NCBI GenBank assembly: GCA_026196875.1
Contig: JAPHTP010000065.1
Coordinates: forward strand, 1 to 41,685
DNA: 41,685 nucleotides
Reading direction: 5' to 3'
Source: Kangiellaceae bacterium
GTDB lineage: Bacteria > Pseudomonadota > Gammaproteobacteria > Enterobacterales > Kangiellaceae
The notes beneath the pieces were generated by a model. It saw nothing but the letters and a program-made list of their open reading frames with translations. It did no database searches and had not been told where the DNA came from. The position numbers and the translations under genes were made by a program. Within the stretch, counting starts at the first letter, position 1. Each line of letters begins with the position of its first letter. Of the stretch, positions 15,704 to 23,970 are shown piece by piece.

Positions 15704-16957
15704 TTATTTAACAAATGCCGGCAGGATCCTCTCTGCGGTTACTTGCAGATAATTGGTATCGTTATCATGAGCTGTATGCACAATCAGTAGATCAAGTTCC
15801 TCGATAAGCGTAATAAACTGTCCATAACCTCCTTGCGCAGAAGCGGCGAAATAACTTTTATTGCCGTGTTTCAAATCTGCACTCCACCAGTAATAACCAT
15901 AGCCTTGATTAAACACATCTTTGCCGCCGTAGTGGAGTTCTTGGTCACTGGTATCGACGAGCTTACCAATAGCATTAGCGATAAAGGCTTCAGGAATAAG
16001 CTGTTCGCCATTCCATTGACCTTTGTTCATAGCCAGAGTACCCCATTTGACCATATCGCGTGACGTCATGCTCACGAGCCAACCAGCTTGTGGCAGGCCA
16101 CTCACATGAGTCTGCCATTCATAATTGGTAATGCCCATTTTGTCGAGCAATTCATTTTTAATAAAGTCTTTGGCCGTCCCCGGCACAACGGCTTCAATCA
16201 CTTGCATAACCAGCCTTGGATCGCCCCCATATTTAAAGCTCTGAGAGTCTGCGGTAATAGGCGCACTCTGCTCTAGGTAGGTTTGAACTTCACCTTGGCC
16301 TTTTAACTGGCTTGGATTTTTCTCGAACTTTTCTCTCTTTTCATCGCTGATGCGAATACCGGAACGCATTGTCAACGCATGGTTTAGCGTGATCTTTTCT
16401 GCCCCTTCAACAAATTTTTTGGGATCCAGATCCTTGAGGAAACTGACCAAGGGCTTGTCCAGATCAGCCATCGTCAAGTAACCCAACTGGATAGCACGGC
16501 CAAGCGCCAAACCGGTGTAGGCTTTTGTCGCTGATGCTTGCGGATGTGGCAAGTTAACACGGCCACGCAAATAATAGGATTCAAACAAAAGCTTGCCTTT
16601 ATGCGCAATAAGCAGGCTGTCGTATTTGCCCTGCTTACTGTCAGCGATCTCCTGAGCGAGCTTGACTATCATTTCCTTATCGCCGCCATCAACGCCTAAT
16701 TTACCCACGACAAGCGCATCTTTTCTGTCTGCCGGCGTCACATCTATAAAGGCTTTATCAAGATACGGAATCTCTCTGAATGAATCATTGGCGTTGGCAG
16801 CAGAAATTTCAGGAGCCTGACTGTTGTCTATCTTAGCTGTTTTATCTGCGTTGCCAGCGGCTAAATTGCCAGCACTACTCAATAATGCTATGGCAATTAA
16901 ACTTTTTAATTTCAAATCTAAATTAATTTTCATCATATTTCTCACAAACTTTTTCAT
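15704..16957 (-). CDS. periplasmic serine hydrolase (beta-lactamase/class C-like)
   Basis: Up to 417 residues; the signal peptide (LKSLIAIALLSSAGNLAAG) makes an ATG at 16936 or 16933 likelier than 16957. The body is a penicillin-binding/class C beta-lactamase-type serine hydrolase: SATK (S-x-x-K) in PQASATKAYTGLALG, a conserved LTMRSGI helix, and GYGQFITLIEELDLLIVHTAHDN at the C-terminus in place of the KTG triad. Such proteins include esterases, D-aminopeptidases and transpeptidase-like enzymes; a true beta-lactamase role is not implied. It is the last gene of a four-gene minus-strand set that begins with an esterase and two propeller proteins. The gap from the previous stop is 51 bp. Confidence 0.8.
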   Translation of the reverse strand: MKKFVRNMMKINLDLKLKSLIAIALLSSAGNLAAGNADKTAKIDNSQAPEISAANANDSFREIPYLDKAFIDVTPADRKDALVVGKLGVDGGDKEMIVKLAQEIADSKQGKYDSLLIAHKGKLLFESYYLRGRVNLPHPQASATKAYTGLALGRAIQLGYLTMADLDKPLVSFLKDLDPKKFVEGAEKITLNHALTMRSGIRISDEKREKFEKNPSQLKGQGEVQTYLEQSAPITADSQSFKYGGDPRLVMQVIEAVVPGTAKDFIKNELLDKMGITNYEWQTHVSGLPQAGWLVSMTSRDMVKWGTLAMNKGQWNGEQLIPEAFIANAIGKLVDTSDQELHYGGKDVFNQGYGYYWWSADLKHGNKSYFAASAQGGYGQFITLIEELDLLIVHTAHDNDTNYLQVTAERILPAFVK

Positions 16958-17008
16958 TATTTATCGTGTTCGACTTTATAAAAACCTAATAAACTTTTAT
17001 TGGTTTTG

Positions 17009-17884
17009 TCATTTAGGTTTAAGGTCCATAATTAACTTTGCATCTACCCAATAGATATCACCATTGCCATCAATTTCATGTCGATTAAAGAAAAAATATT
17101 TTCCGTCTGGTGTAATGTATGCGCCACCTTCTGTTCCGTCTGTATTAATTTTTTCTCCCAGATTAATCGCTTCACCCCATGAACCATCTGCTTGTCGAAA
17201 ACTGATGTATAGATCTTTATCGCCAAAGCCATCTTCTTTTTGACTATCCCAAATTAAGTAAGATTCATCTGGTGCGATAAAGGGATGAGCAGTCCACTTT
17301 CCTGAATTGATCACAGCGCTCATTAACTTGGGGGCTTGACGATTGCCATCTTTGATTGTCGATATGCGGAGTACATCATTGCTTTTGTAATCGTCAAAAA
17401 CATAGGTGCCGTTGGCGGACGCAGTCAGGCGCATAATGCCCCAGTCGTCCCGGTCAAACATGGGCCCAAGACTTTTCACTTCTGACCATCCGGTCTTAGT
17501 ACGCGTCATATAGCTATTGCCCAAATGCATGGTTTTTCCATCAGGGGCTAATAAAGGGCGGCCTACTCTGGGCCCCACCACAGACTCATGCCATCGATTA
17601 TTCTCGGATTTAAAAACAACTAACCACCATTTTTCGGTTTTATTGTTCATCCTCGTAAAATAGAGTTCTTTCATGTCAGGTGTAAAGGAAACACTGTAAT
17701 CGCGATGCTCTGTTGAAACATAACCGGGTGCAAAGATTTTAGGGGTTAGCCCCGGCGGCTTTTGACCAAGATAAGGCCCCTCTAGAATTGGAGAATTATC
17801 CTGGCTAAAACTTTTGCCGCTCATTGCTAACATCGAAAAAAGCAATGAAAATAGCAATGCGATAAAAATGTAAGCGGTTTTCAT
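17009..17884 (-). CDS. secreted PD40 beta-propeller protein (copy 2)
   Basis: 291 residues. A signal peptide (residues 1-28, ending near KSFSQ) is followed by WD40-like PD40 (TolB-type) repeats: VSFTPDMKELYFTR, LLAPDGKTMHLG, FIAPDESYLIWDSQKEDGFGDKDLYISFR and YITPDGKYFFFNR. These blades typically bind proteins or glycans in the periplasm. It is a clear tandem duplicate of the gene just upstream: many segments are identical (GPMFDRDDWGIMRLTASA against GPMFDRPDWGIMRLTASA). The two are 2 bp apart and surely cotranscribed. No enzymatic motif is seen, so a binding or scaffolding role is inferred. Confidence 0.8.
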   Translation of the reverse strand: MKTAYIFIALLFSLLFSMLAMSGKSFSQDNSPILEGPYLGQKPPGLTPKIFAPGYVSTEHRDYSVSFTPDMKELYFTRMNNKTEKWWLVVFKSENNRWHESVVGPRVGRPLLAPDGKTMHLGNSYMTRTKTGWSEVKSLGPMFDRDDWGIMRLTASANGTYVFDDYKSNDVLRISTIKDGNRQAPKLMSAVINSGKWTAHPFIAPDESYLIWDSQKEDGFGDKDLYISFRQADGSWGEAINLGEKINTDGTEGGAYITPDGKYFFFNRHEIDGNGDIYWVDAKLIMDLKPK

Positions 17885-17886
17885 CT

Positions 17887-18756
17887 CTATTGTTTACTCC
17901 TAAGTGTTTCAATAATTTTTGCGTCGACCCAATAGATATCAGTATTGTCTGTTTCATTGTCGATACGCCTGTTAAAAAGAATGTACTTGCCGTCTGGCGT
18001 GACACTGGCATAGGTGTCGCCTTTATCAGAATTAATCTCAGGTCCCATATTGATTGCGGGGCCCCATGAGCCATCCTTTTGTTTAAAACTGATATAAAGA
18101 TCTGAGTATCCGTAGCCGTCTTCGCGATTGCTATCCCAAATCAAATAGCTTTCGTCCGGTGCGATAAAAGGATGAGCCGTAAAATTACCAGAGTTAACTT
18201 GAGTCCCCATCATTTTGGGTGCTTGTCGCTTTCCATCTTTGACTGTCGATATACGAATCCCCTTACTTTTGTAGTCGTCAAAAACATAGGTGCCTTTAGC
18301 GGACGCAGTCAGGCGCATAATGCCCCAATCCGGGCGGTCAAACATTGGCCCAAGACTTTTTCGTTCAGACCATTCTTTGCCTACCCTGTCCTTGTACCCG
18401 TTAGCCATATGCATACGTTTACCGTCAGGCGAGAAAGTCACCTCTCCTCTTCGCTGGAACTCAATGTATTTCTTCCAAACATTGTTTTCCTCACGAAAGC
18501 CAACGACAGTAATCGGCGTGCCTTTACCGCTGTCTGTAGTGAAGTAAAATTCTTTCATACCGGGAGCAAACACACCTTCAAGTTCCCAACTGTCTTTGGA
18601 GATAATGCCCGGCGCAAATGGTTCGGCCACCATCCCGGGTGTTTTTTGGCCCATGTATGGGCCTTTTAAAACAGGGTACTCTCGCTGAACATTGCTTTTG
18701 CTATTGGTTGACTGCGTAGCAAGCAGAAGTGCAGCAACAACATATATTGCCCTCAT
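17887..18756 (-). CDS. secreted PD40 beta-propeller protein (copy 1)
   Basis: 289 residues with a short signal peptide (MRAIYVVAALLLATQSTNS). PD40 blades are visible as GVFAPGMKEFYFTT, VTFSPDGKRMHMAN, FIAPDESYLIWDSNREDGYG and ASVTPDGKYILFNRR. It is paralogous to the next gene over its full length. Its ATG overlaps the stop of the upstream esterase gene by one base (TAATG), so translation is coupled. The same fold makes up the periplasmic part of the divergent regulator at 19890, suggesting a shared ligand or a shared ancestry. Confidence 0.82.
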   Translation of the reverse strand: MRAIYVVAALLLATQSTNSKSNVQREYPVLKGPYMGQKTPGMVAEPFAPGIISKDSWELEGVFAPGMKEFYFTTDSGKGTPITVVGFREENNVWKKYIEFQRRGEVTFSPDGKRMHMANGYKDRVGKEWSERKSLGPMFDRPDWGIMRLTASAKGTYVFDDYKSKGIRISTVKDGKRQAPKMMGTQVNSGNFTAHPFIAPDESYLIWDSNREDGYGYSDLYISFKQKDGSWGPAINMGPEINSDKGDTYASVTPDGKYILFNRRIDNETDNTDIYWVDAKIIETLRSKQ

Positions 18757-19616
18757 TATTTTTCCTCTTTTGTTTGCAAGCTAGATAACCATTTCACACT
18801 CTGTACACCCATCGCAGGAAACGAGTCGCTATGACCGGAGGATTCGACCACGATATGTTTTATTGACGATATACCGGCGTATTTTTTGTTTTTGAATTGG
18901 CTAATGAAATCTTCAACATGTGGGGCCAGTTTCTCCTCCAATTCGCCGTAGGAGATAAAAACGTTGATCTCTGATTTTTTATTTTTCAGTGCGGCGTTTT
19001 CTTGAGCAAAAAGCGCAGGTGCGTGACTCCATATGCTCGGACTACCAAGAATGTAATTTTTGAATGTATCGGGTTGTGTCATCAGGGCGTATGTACCAAA
19101 AATACCACCGGCGGAAAAACCGAAGTAGGTTCTATTGCCTGGCTCAGTTCGGTAATTGCTTTCTACATACTTAAAGACGTCTTGGCGAATAAAAGCCAGA
19201 TGATTATTGGCTTGACCAAATTTTATTTTTGGATGCTTTGGGTTGGTGGTTTTCTTGAATGAGTAATCACCATAGCGACTGAAGTGCTCGCCATATTCTT
19301 GCATTACATCTTCATCGATGTCTTTCTGCCAGGAAATCCCCACTAAAATGACATCTTCCATCAAAAAAAATGTGGCGGAAGATAACAGTTCGATATGCCA
19401 GACGGCATCCGTAAAATAGATAACAGGATAGTTTTTATCTTTATTTTCTGTGTAATTTTCAGGCAGTTTGATCAGAAGTTCATATTGCTTATTAGATTGG
19501 GTATCTTTTATTGGAACGACTTGTATTCCGGGCATTTCGTATGATTTCTGTTCAGTTGCTTCTGCACTGACAAAAGGGAATAAAAACAAGAAAGTTATAA
19601 TTAAGTTCTTCTTCAT
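18756..19616 (-). CDS. secreted alpha/beta-hydrolase (esterase D/IroE-like)
   Basis: 286 residues from the ATG at 19616, which begins a good signal peptide (MKKNLIITFLFLFPFVSAEA); the frame is open to 19778 but that extension has no sense as coding. The body is an alpha/beta-hydrolase of the putative-esterase (COG2819-like) type. The nucleophile elbow GFSAGG sits in NRTYFGFSAGGIFGTY, YPVIYFTDA is the second strand, and ESSGHSDSFP supplies the catalytic His. Relatives hydrolyse esters such as siderophore or acyl esters; the substrate is unknown. It is the first gene of the operon, followed by the two propeller proteins (1-base overlap) and the serine hydrolase. Confidence 0.82.
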   Translation of the reverse strand: MKKNLIITFLFLFPFVSAEATEQKSYEMPGIQVVPIKDTQSNKQYELLIKLPENYTENKDKNYPVIYFTDAVWHIELLSSATFFLMEDVILVGISWQKDIDEDVMQEYGEHFSRYGDYSFKKTTNPKHPKIKFGQANNHLAFIRQDVFKYVESNYRTEPGNRTYFGFSAGGIFGTYALMTQPDTFKNYILGSPSIWSHAPALFAQENAALKNKKSEINVFISYGELEEKLAPHVEDFISQFKNKKYAGISSIKHIVVESSGHSDSFPAMGVQSVKWLSSLQTKEEK

Positions 19617-19889
19617 ATTTACCAATTTCACGCTCCGTATAACAGGACCTTTTATTTTCGGTCCACTTTTCAGATAGTTTGAAAGCGCTAAATTACATTG
19701 CTGTAAGCTAAAATACTTGAATTTCCACTGATGTCTGGCTGAATTTTTTCTGATGCTAAAATATCGCTTATTTATCAATTGGTTACAAAAGTAGATTTAG
19801 TTACAATCGAGGTTTGTGCAAAGATGAGTCTTCTCGTGTAGACTTCGATTGAGCACCAGTTTTCGTTCAGTTTAAGGGTTAAAGGTTAT

Positions 19890-22127
19890 ATGTCAGCACA
19901 GTATTGGGTAGGTGGTTTCTTTATTGATCTATCGAGAAATCAAATCACTCAAAATAAACAATCTCAAACCATTGCTCCCAAAGCTTTGGCAGTTCTTACC
20001 TACTTGGCCGAAAACCAAGGCAAGGTAGTAAGCCAAGAAGCGATATTAGCGAAGGTTTGGCAAGATACGGCAGTCTCCCCCAATACACTGCAAAGAAGCA
20101 TCGCCCAATTAAGAAAAGCACTCGGCGATGACGGCAAAATACATATTAAAACCCATGCGAAGCAAGGATATAGCTTAGAGTGTGATGTTCGATGGCAGGA
20201 CAATGTCGATTCAACAAGCTCCGAATCTAGCAATAGTTATTCTACTAACACGGACACCTCCTTTGTTAATGAAGACCGTATTGCTGATGAAAACAGTATT
20301 ATTAATGAAGACAGCATCGCGAATGAAGGTAATATTCCCCACGTTAGTGAAACACATAGTGCTATTGATAATGAATCATCGTCTTCAGGATCTATCTCTA
20401 AATTATTTTCTATCATCGCCGGAATATTTATTTTAGGGGGAATTGCCTACCTGTTTATTGAGCTTACATCCAAGCAAACTTCGAATTTAACTTTTGATCA
20501 GTTACGTTTACTAACTGCTACGGACGATAAAGAATTTGATGCGACCTATTCGCCGGACGGTCAATATATTATTTTCCATCGTTATCTAGATAAACAATGT
20601 ATTAATAAGATATGGGCTAAGAATATAAACACTCAACAAGAAATTCTCCTCACCCAGAACTGGGGAGCTTATGGTCGTCATAGTTTCTCTAAAGATGGCA
20701 AAAAAATGGTATTTCTAGCGACAGAACCCTGTAATAATCCAGCCAGCCAAACTTATTGTTATGATTTAGTCAGTTTAGACTTTGAAAAAGCCTTAGAAAG
20801 TCCACAACAGCCAAGTATCATGTTGCAATGTAAGAATACGATCGTCAAAAAACCGATTTGGTATGGTGATGACAATATAGCACTATTGAAATTTCATTCA
20901 AACCGCTGGAAATTGATCAGTTATTCAGTTAGTGAAAACAAAAGTAAACCGCTCTATGATATTGAAGATGGTAATGTAATCGACTTTGCCTATTCTACAA
21001 AACAGAATTTGATTGCTGTGACTAGCCTTCAAAATAAAGGCCAGCATCACATCGATATGTTACAAACAGATGGCCGTGTTATCTCTAGTCACCCGATACA
21101 GCGACCACAAGAAATTCCTCCGGCACGCCTAATCTCTGCTAACTTTGCCCCTTCACATGATCAACTCATTTTTTCGACAGGCAAACAACTTTTTACGCTT
21201 TCCTTTGAAGGTAAAGTCAATAAAATCAGTTCCCCTTTTTCTGACAGCATGTCGCAACCGGAATTTCACCCGGACGGTAATAAATTACTAATGATTAAAG
21301 GGCCATATGATAGTGATATTGTGAAGCTTCCGTTAGAACATTTGGCGGAAGTAAGCCATTCGACCCAAACGAATCAGCCTCATTCTTATGCAAGTTTAAA
21401 CCGGACAAATCTTGGTGAGGATTTTGCAATTTTCCAACCTGGTGGTAATTCAATTGCTTTCTGGTCTGAACGTTCAGGAGAGTCACAGATTTGGATAAGC
21501 GATGACAATGGTCCCAAACAAATCACTCGGTTTCCAATGGACACTTATATTCGAGGTTTCGATTGGGCTGCAGATGGTCAAAGTCTTTTAATTAATGCTA
21601 ATAATGTTCTGACTCAAATCTATCTGGACGCAAATCAAAAAACCATTCCGATGGAGCATCCTGTCATTCGACTTTATCAATGGGATAGTAAAAATAATAC
21701 TGCTTTGTTGGCCCTACGAGTCGACGGCAAGGCAAAAATCGTGGAGTACGATTTTAGTAACTCTGAAATCACAGAGATAAGCGATAAGATTGTTATGTGG
21801 GTGCTAAAAACTGAAGATGGTCGACTGATCTATAAAGATCACTTGGAGCAATTTTGGCAACCAGGCCCCGTTGAAGACCAGCGGATAGAAATATCAAATA
21901 ATCAGAGAAGTAAAACCAAGTCCTTCGTGATTAATGGTAATGTAATCTATGCTTTTAATCATCAAAATCAACTTTGGTCCTACGATCTTGATAGTGAAGC
22001 CTTTAAGATTCTAGGAGAGTTTGATCAAAGCGTTGATTATCTAACTGATGTTAATGAAACTGAACTCCTGATGACAGTCCAAGTTGCTGCGAAAAAGGAA
22101 GTGGTTGAGCTCACTATAAGCGAATAA
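19890..22127 (+). CDS. membrane-bound ToxR/CadC-like regulator with PD40 propeller sensor
   Basis: 745 residues. Residues 1-100 are an OmpR/CadC-type winged helix (APKALAVLTYLAENQGKVVSQE, then VWQDTAVSPNTLQRSIAQLRKALGDD). Residues 105-165 are an acidic linker with a duplicated 12-residue unit (NEDxIADE-type). Residues 171-191 are a single transmembrane helix. The remainder is a periplasmic PD40/TolB-type propeller (FDATYSPDGQYIIFHR; FSKDGKKMVFLA; FHPDGNKLLMIKG). One-component membrane regulators of this build bind DNA directly while sensing outside the cytoplasm. It is divergent from the esterase-propeller-hydrolase operon, the obvious target, and the 273-bp gap should contain the operator. 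Confidence 0.85.
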   Translation: MSAQYWVGGFFIDLSRNQITQNKQSQTIAPKALAVLTYLAENQGKVVSQEAILAKVWQDTAVSPNTLQRSIAQLRKALGDDGKIHIKTHAKQGYSLECDVRWQDNVDSTSSESSNSYSTNTDTSFVNEDRIADENSIINEDSIANEGNIPHVSETHSAIDNESSSSGSISKLFSIIAGIFILGGIAYLFIELTSKQTSNLTFDQLRLLTATDDKEFDATYSPDGQYIIFHRYLDKQCINKIWAKNINTQQEILLTQNWGAYGRHSFSKDGKKMVFLATEPCNNPASQTYCYDLVSLDFEKALESPQQPSIMLQCKNTIVKKPIWYGDDNIALLKFHSNRWKLISYSVSENKSKPLYDIEDGNVIDFAYSTKQNLIAVTSLQNKGQHHIDMLQTDGRVISSHPIQRPQEIPPARLISANFAPSHDQLIFSTGKQLFTLSFEGKVNKISSPFSDSMSQPEFHPDGNKLLMIKGPYDSDIVKLPLEHLAEVSHSTQTNQPHSYASLNRTNLGEDFAIFQPGGNSIAFWSERSGESQIWISDDNGPKQITRFPMDTYIRGFDWAADGQSLLINANNVLTQIYLDANQKTIPMEHPVIRLYQWDSKNNTALLALRVDGKAKIVEYDFSNSEITEISDKIVMWVLKTEDGRLIYKDHLEQFWQPGPVEDQRIEISNNQRSKTKSFVINGNVIYAFNHQNQLWSYDLDSEAFKILGEFDQSVDYLTDVNETELLMTVQVAAKKEVVELTISE
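20268..20340 (+). repeat. imperfect 36-bp tandem repeat in the regulator's linker
   Basis: Two successive in-frame copies encode NEDRIADENSII and NEDSIANEGNIP. They lie in the flexible acidic linker between the DNA-binding domain and the membrane helix. Copy number could vary by slippage without shifting the frame. Confidence 0.55.
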
Positions 22128-22325
22128 CGTAATTTGGTTAACAATTGGCAAGCAACACAAGCCTAGGTGCTACAGCTGTTGACCGGCCCCATGTGGATGG
22201 CATAAGTAAAGTGATAAAAAGTAGGTACTCAAAGAAGTTCAACTTAATTGATACCCATTTTTGTTAAAGTGGTGCAAGGTAACAGGTGAAATGTGAATTA
22301 AATATCAAATGAATAGATTTTTGCT

Positions 22326-23249
22326 TTACAAAGCATATTTGGTCGGCGCGCGAACTTTCAATATTGAATCAATTACGCTAGTCACTCCTTCAATTGATAT
22401 GGGTTTCTCTAAATACGCTTCGGCTTTGTGTTTTCCAAAAAGTACTTCGAACTCTTTTTCAAATAAGAAACTTATATAGACAATGGGAATATCAGTAAAC
22501 ACTTCGACAGCATTAAAAGTTGAATGAAGACGCTCTCCCTTACTAACCTGTAGCATAGGTTCTAGCAATACTAAGTCAAAATCATCCTGCTTTTTTACAA
22601 TTTCTCTAACGCTCATCAAATCTTTCGCGATGGACACTCTATACTTACGCCTTTCGAGTAGCCTTTGCATAGTAACAGCAGACGCAAAATCACTTTCTAC
22701 AACTAATATATGAGCCCTCGATTGTTTATTTGTGCTTTTGCCCAAATTGACAAGGTTGCTTTTTTCATCTGTGGAATGATCTTCAAAACAGATTTCTGCA
22801 TAGAATTCGCTAGCTTCAATTACAAAAGGTATCGTCACCACTGTACCTTTAATATTGTGAACAATTTGATGATCAGGACCACAAATAACAACCGGTGTTG
22901 CCATATCAAAGTCAAATCCTTGTTCAGACATAATTTTTTTTGCACCGCCGGCAACCATATTAGTTAGCTCACCGACACAATCAGCGACCTCATCGTTGAC
23001 CTCTAAAAATTCTTCTTGAAGCATATTAGATATTATTTTTAATATTGAATCTTTGCTAAATGATAACGCTAATGATCCTTTAGCATTAGGGCTGACCATA
23101 CCAATACTCGCCGAAACGACGCCGTGAGCCACATTACTCTTTTTATAGAATGACTTGCCTCTACTCGCTTCAATTGAGGCCATTGTTGCAATAATATTTG
23201 ATATGGACTGTACAACTGATGCAACGTAATTTGTATTTGTAGAAGACAA
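22326..23249 (-). CDS. CheX-type phosphatase domain fused to an atypical receiver
   Basis: 307 residues. Residues 1-158 are CheX/CheC-like, with the phosphatase signature E94-L-T-N97 and a downstream Pro119; CheX dephosphorylates CheY-P. After a linker, residues 179-297 form a response-regulator receiver (ILVVESD; DLVLLEPM; IVYIS; YLEKPIS). The usual phospho-acceptor Asp is Glu230 and the usual acidic pair (DD) is E185-S186. Ser260 and Lys282 are retained. Glu at this place often mimics the phosphorylated state, so the receiver may be locked or used as a docking surface. No chemotaxis genes lie nearby. Cytosolic. It stands alone, with about 200 bp before the next gene on one side and a decayed region on the other. 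Confidence 0.82.
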   Translation of the reverse strand: MSSTNTNYVASVVQSISNIIATMASIEASRGKSFYKKSNVAHGVVSASIGMVSPNAKGSLALSFSKDSILKIISNMLQEEFLEVNDEVADCVGELTNMVAGGAKKIMSEQGFDFDMATPVVICGPDHQIVHNIKGTVVTIPFVIEASEFYAEICFEDHSTDEKSNLVNLGKSTNKQSRAHILVVESDFASAVTMQRLLERRKYRVSIAKDLMSVREIVKKQDDFDLVLLEPMLQVSKGERLHSTFNAVEVFTDIPIVYISFLFEKEFEVLFGKHKAEAYLEKPISIEGVTSVIDSILKVRAPTKYAL

Positions 23250-23676
23250 TTTTATCCCCTATATAGTTATCGAGGTACTTTTGGTAGAGTGTAGAAGTAA
23301 TGCTCTAACATTCTCGATTATGTCTAATTCAAAATACCTTTATTGCAGTTAAAAAGCATCTCGGATGTTGGAAGTAGTAAGTACTTAGGTCTTCCACAAC
23401 TATAGAACAATATTCGAAAATTACCGTATATTAATTCTCCAATATTGTATATATCTGATGAATTAGTGAATAAACTTCGCCCATTAGAACAACCGACAGA
23501 ATCGATAATTATGGTCTGCGTAGATTCATTCGTTCAATCTCAGTTCTTAAAGGCTTGCTCAAATCAGAAACTCGATAGGTTGAGGTTGGGTCAATACAGC
23601 AAAGCAACCTTGTAGGAGCGAATTTATTCGCGATAGCTCTCACGGTGCCCACCATCGCATCTCGGTTGGCAATTTT
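23250..23676. other. non-coding region
   Basis: About 430 bp upstream of the CheX-receiver gene. Apart from the REP palindrome and the decaying AraC fragment at its edge I see no gene. The promoter of the CheX-receiver gene should lie in the first part. Confidence 0.45.
23611..23640. repeat. REP-like palindrome
   Basis: TGTAGGAGCGAATTTATTCG followed by CGA contains the palindrome GCGAAT-TT-ATTCGC. This GTAGGAGCGAATTTATTCGCGA form is the classic layout of REP elements in Pseudomonas-like genomes (from memory). A 61-residue ORF across it is an artefact of the repeat. Confidence 0.6.
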
Positions 23677-23970
23677 ATGCTCCTGTACCAACAAAAAGCT
23701 CTTTAGAAAAAATCGGCATATTCTCTAGATGATAGAAATGTTGAGGATATTCAAAACCTAAAGGATATGCCACTTGCGCTATCTGTTCATCACTACCCAG
23801 CAATAACTTTTAGCTCGTTCGAAAAGCGTATCTTGAATGTTCTGTTGCGCAGTTTTTCCAGTTTCTTTCTTGAGCAAGTCGCCCAGGTACGCGGGAGACA
23901 TATTCAGTTTGGAAGCTCAATATTTGACGGTGGGTAAGCTACTATATTGAGTGTGTCTCAACTTTTATCA
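23677..23970 (-). pseudogene. AraC-family regulator C-terminal fragment, frameshifted
   Basis: Minus-strand translation gives YSSLPTVKY-stop-ASKLNMSPAYLGDLLKKETG, then KTAQQNIQDTLFERAK. After one shift of frame it gives LLGSDEQIAQVAYPLGFEYP, then QHFYHL. This is the double helix-turn-helix of AraC regulators in the correct order, broken by one internal TGA and one frameshift, and losing similarity after YHL. It starts right behind the ccoG stop codon. Only this DNA-binding remnant survives; the N-terminal sensor part is absent. Confidence 0.75.

Noticed and set aside
15704-16957. True class C beta-lactamase
   Set aside because: Only SxxK is clear; the KTG triad is replaced by HTAH, so a general serine hydrolase is safer.
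23509-23694. 61-codon ORF
   Set aside because: Covers the REP palindrome; no ribosome site; sequence is the translated repeat.
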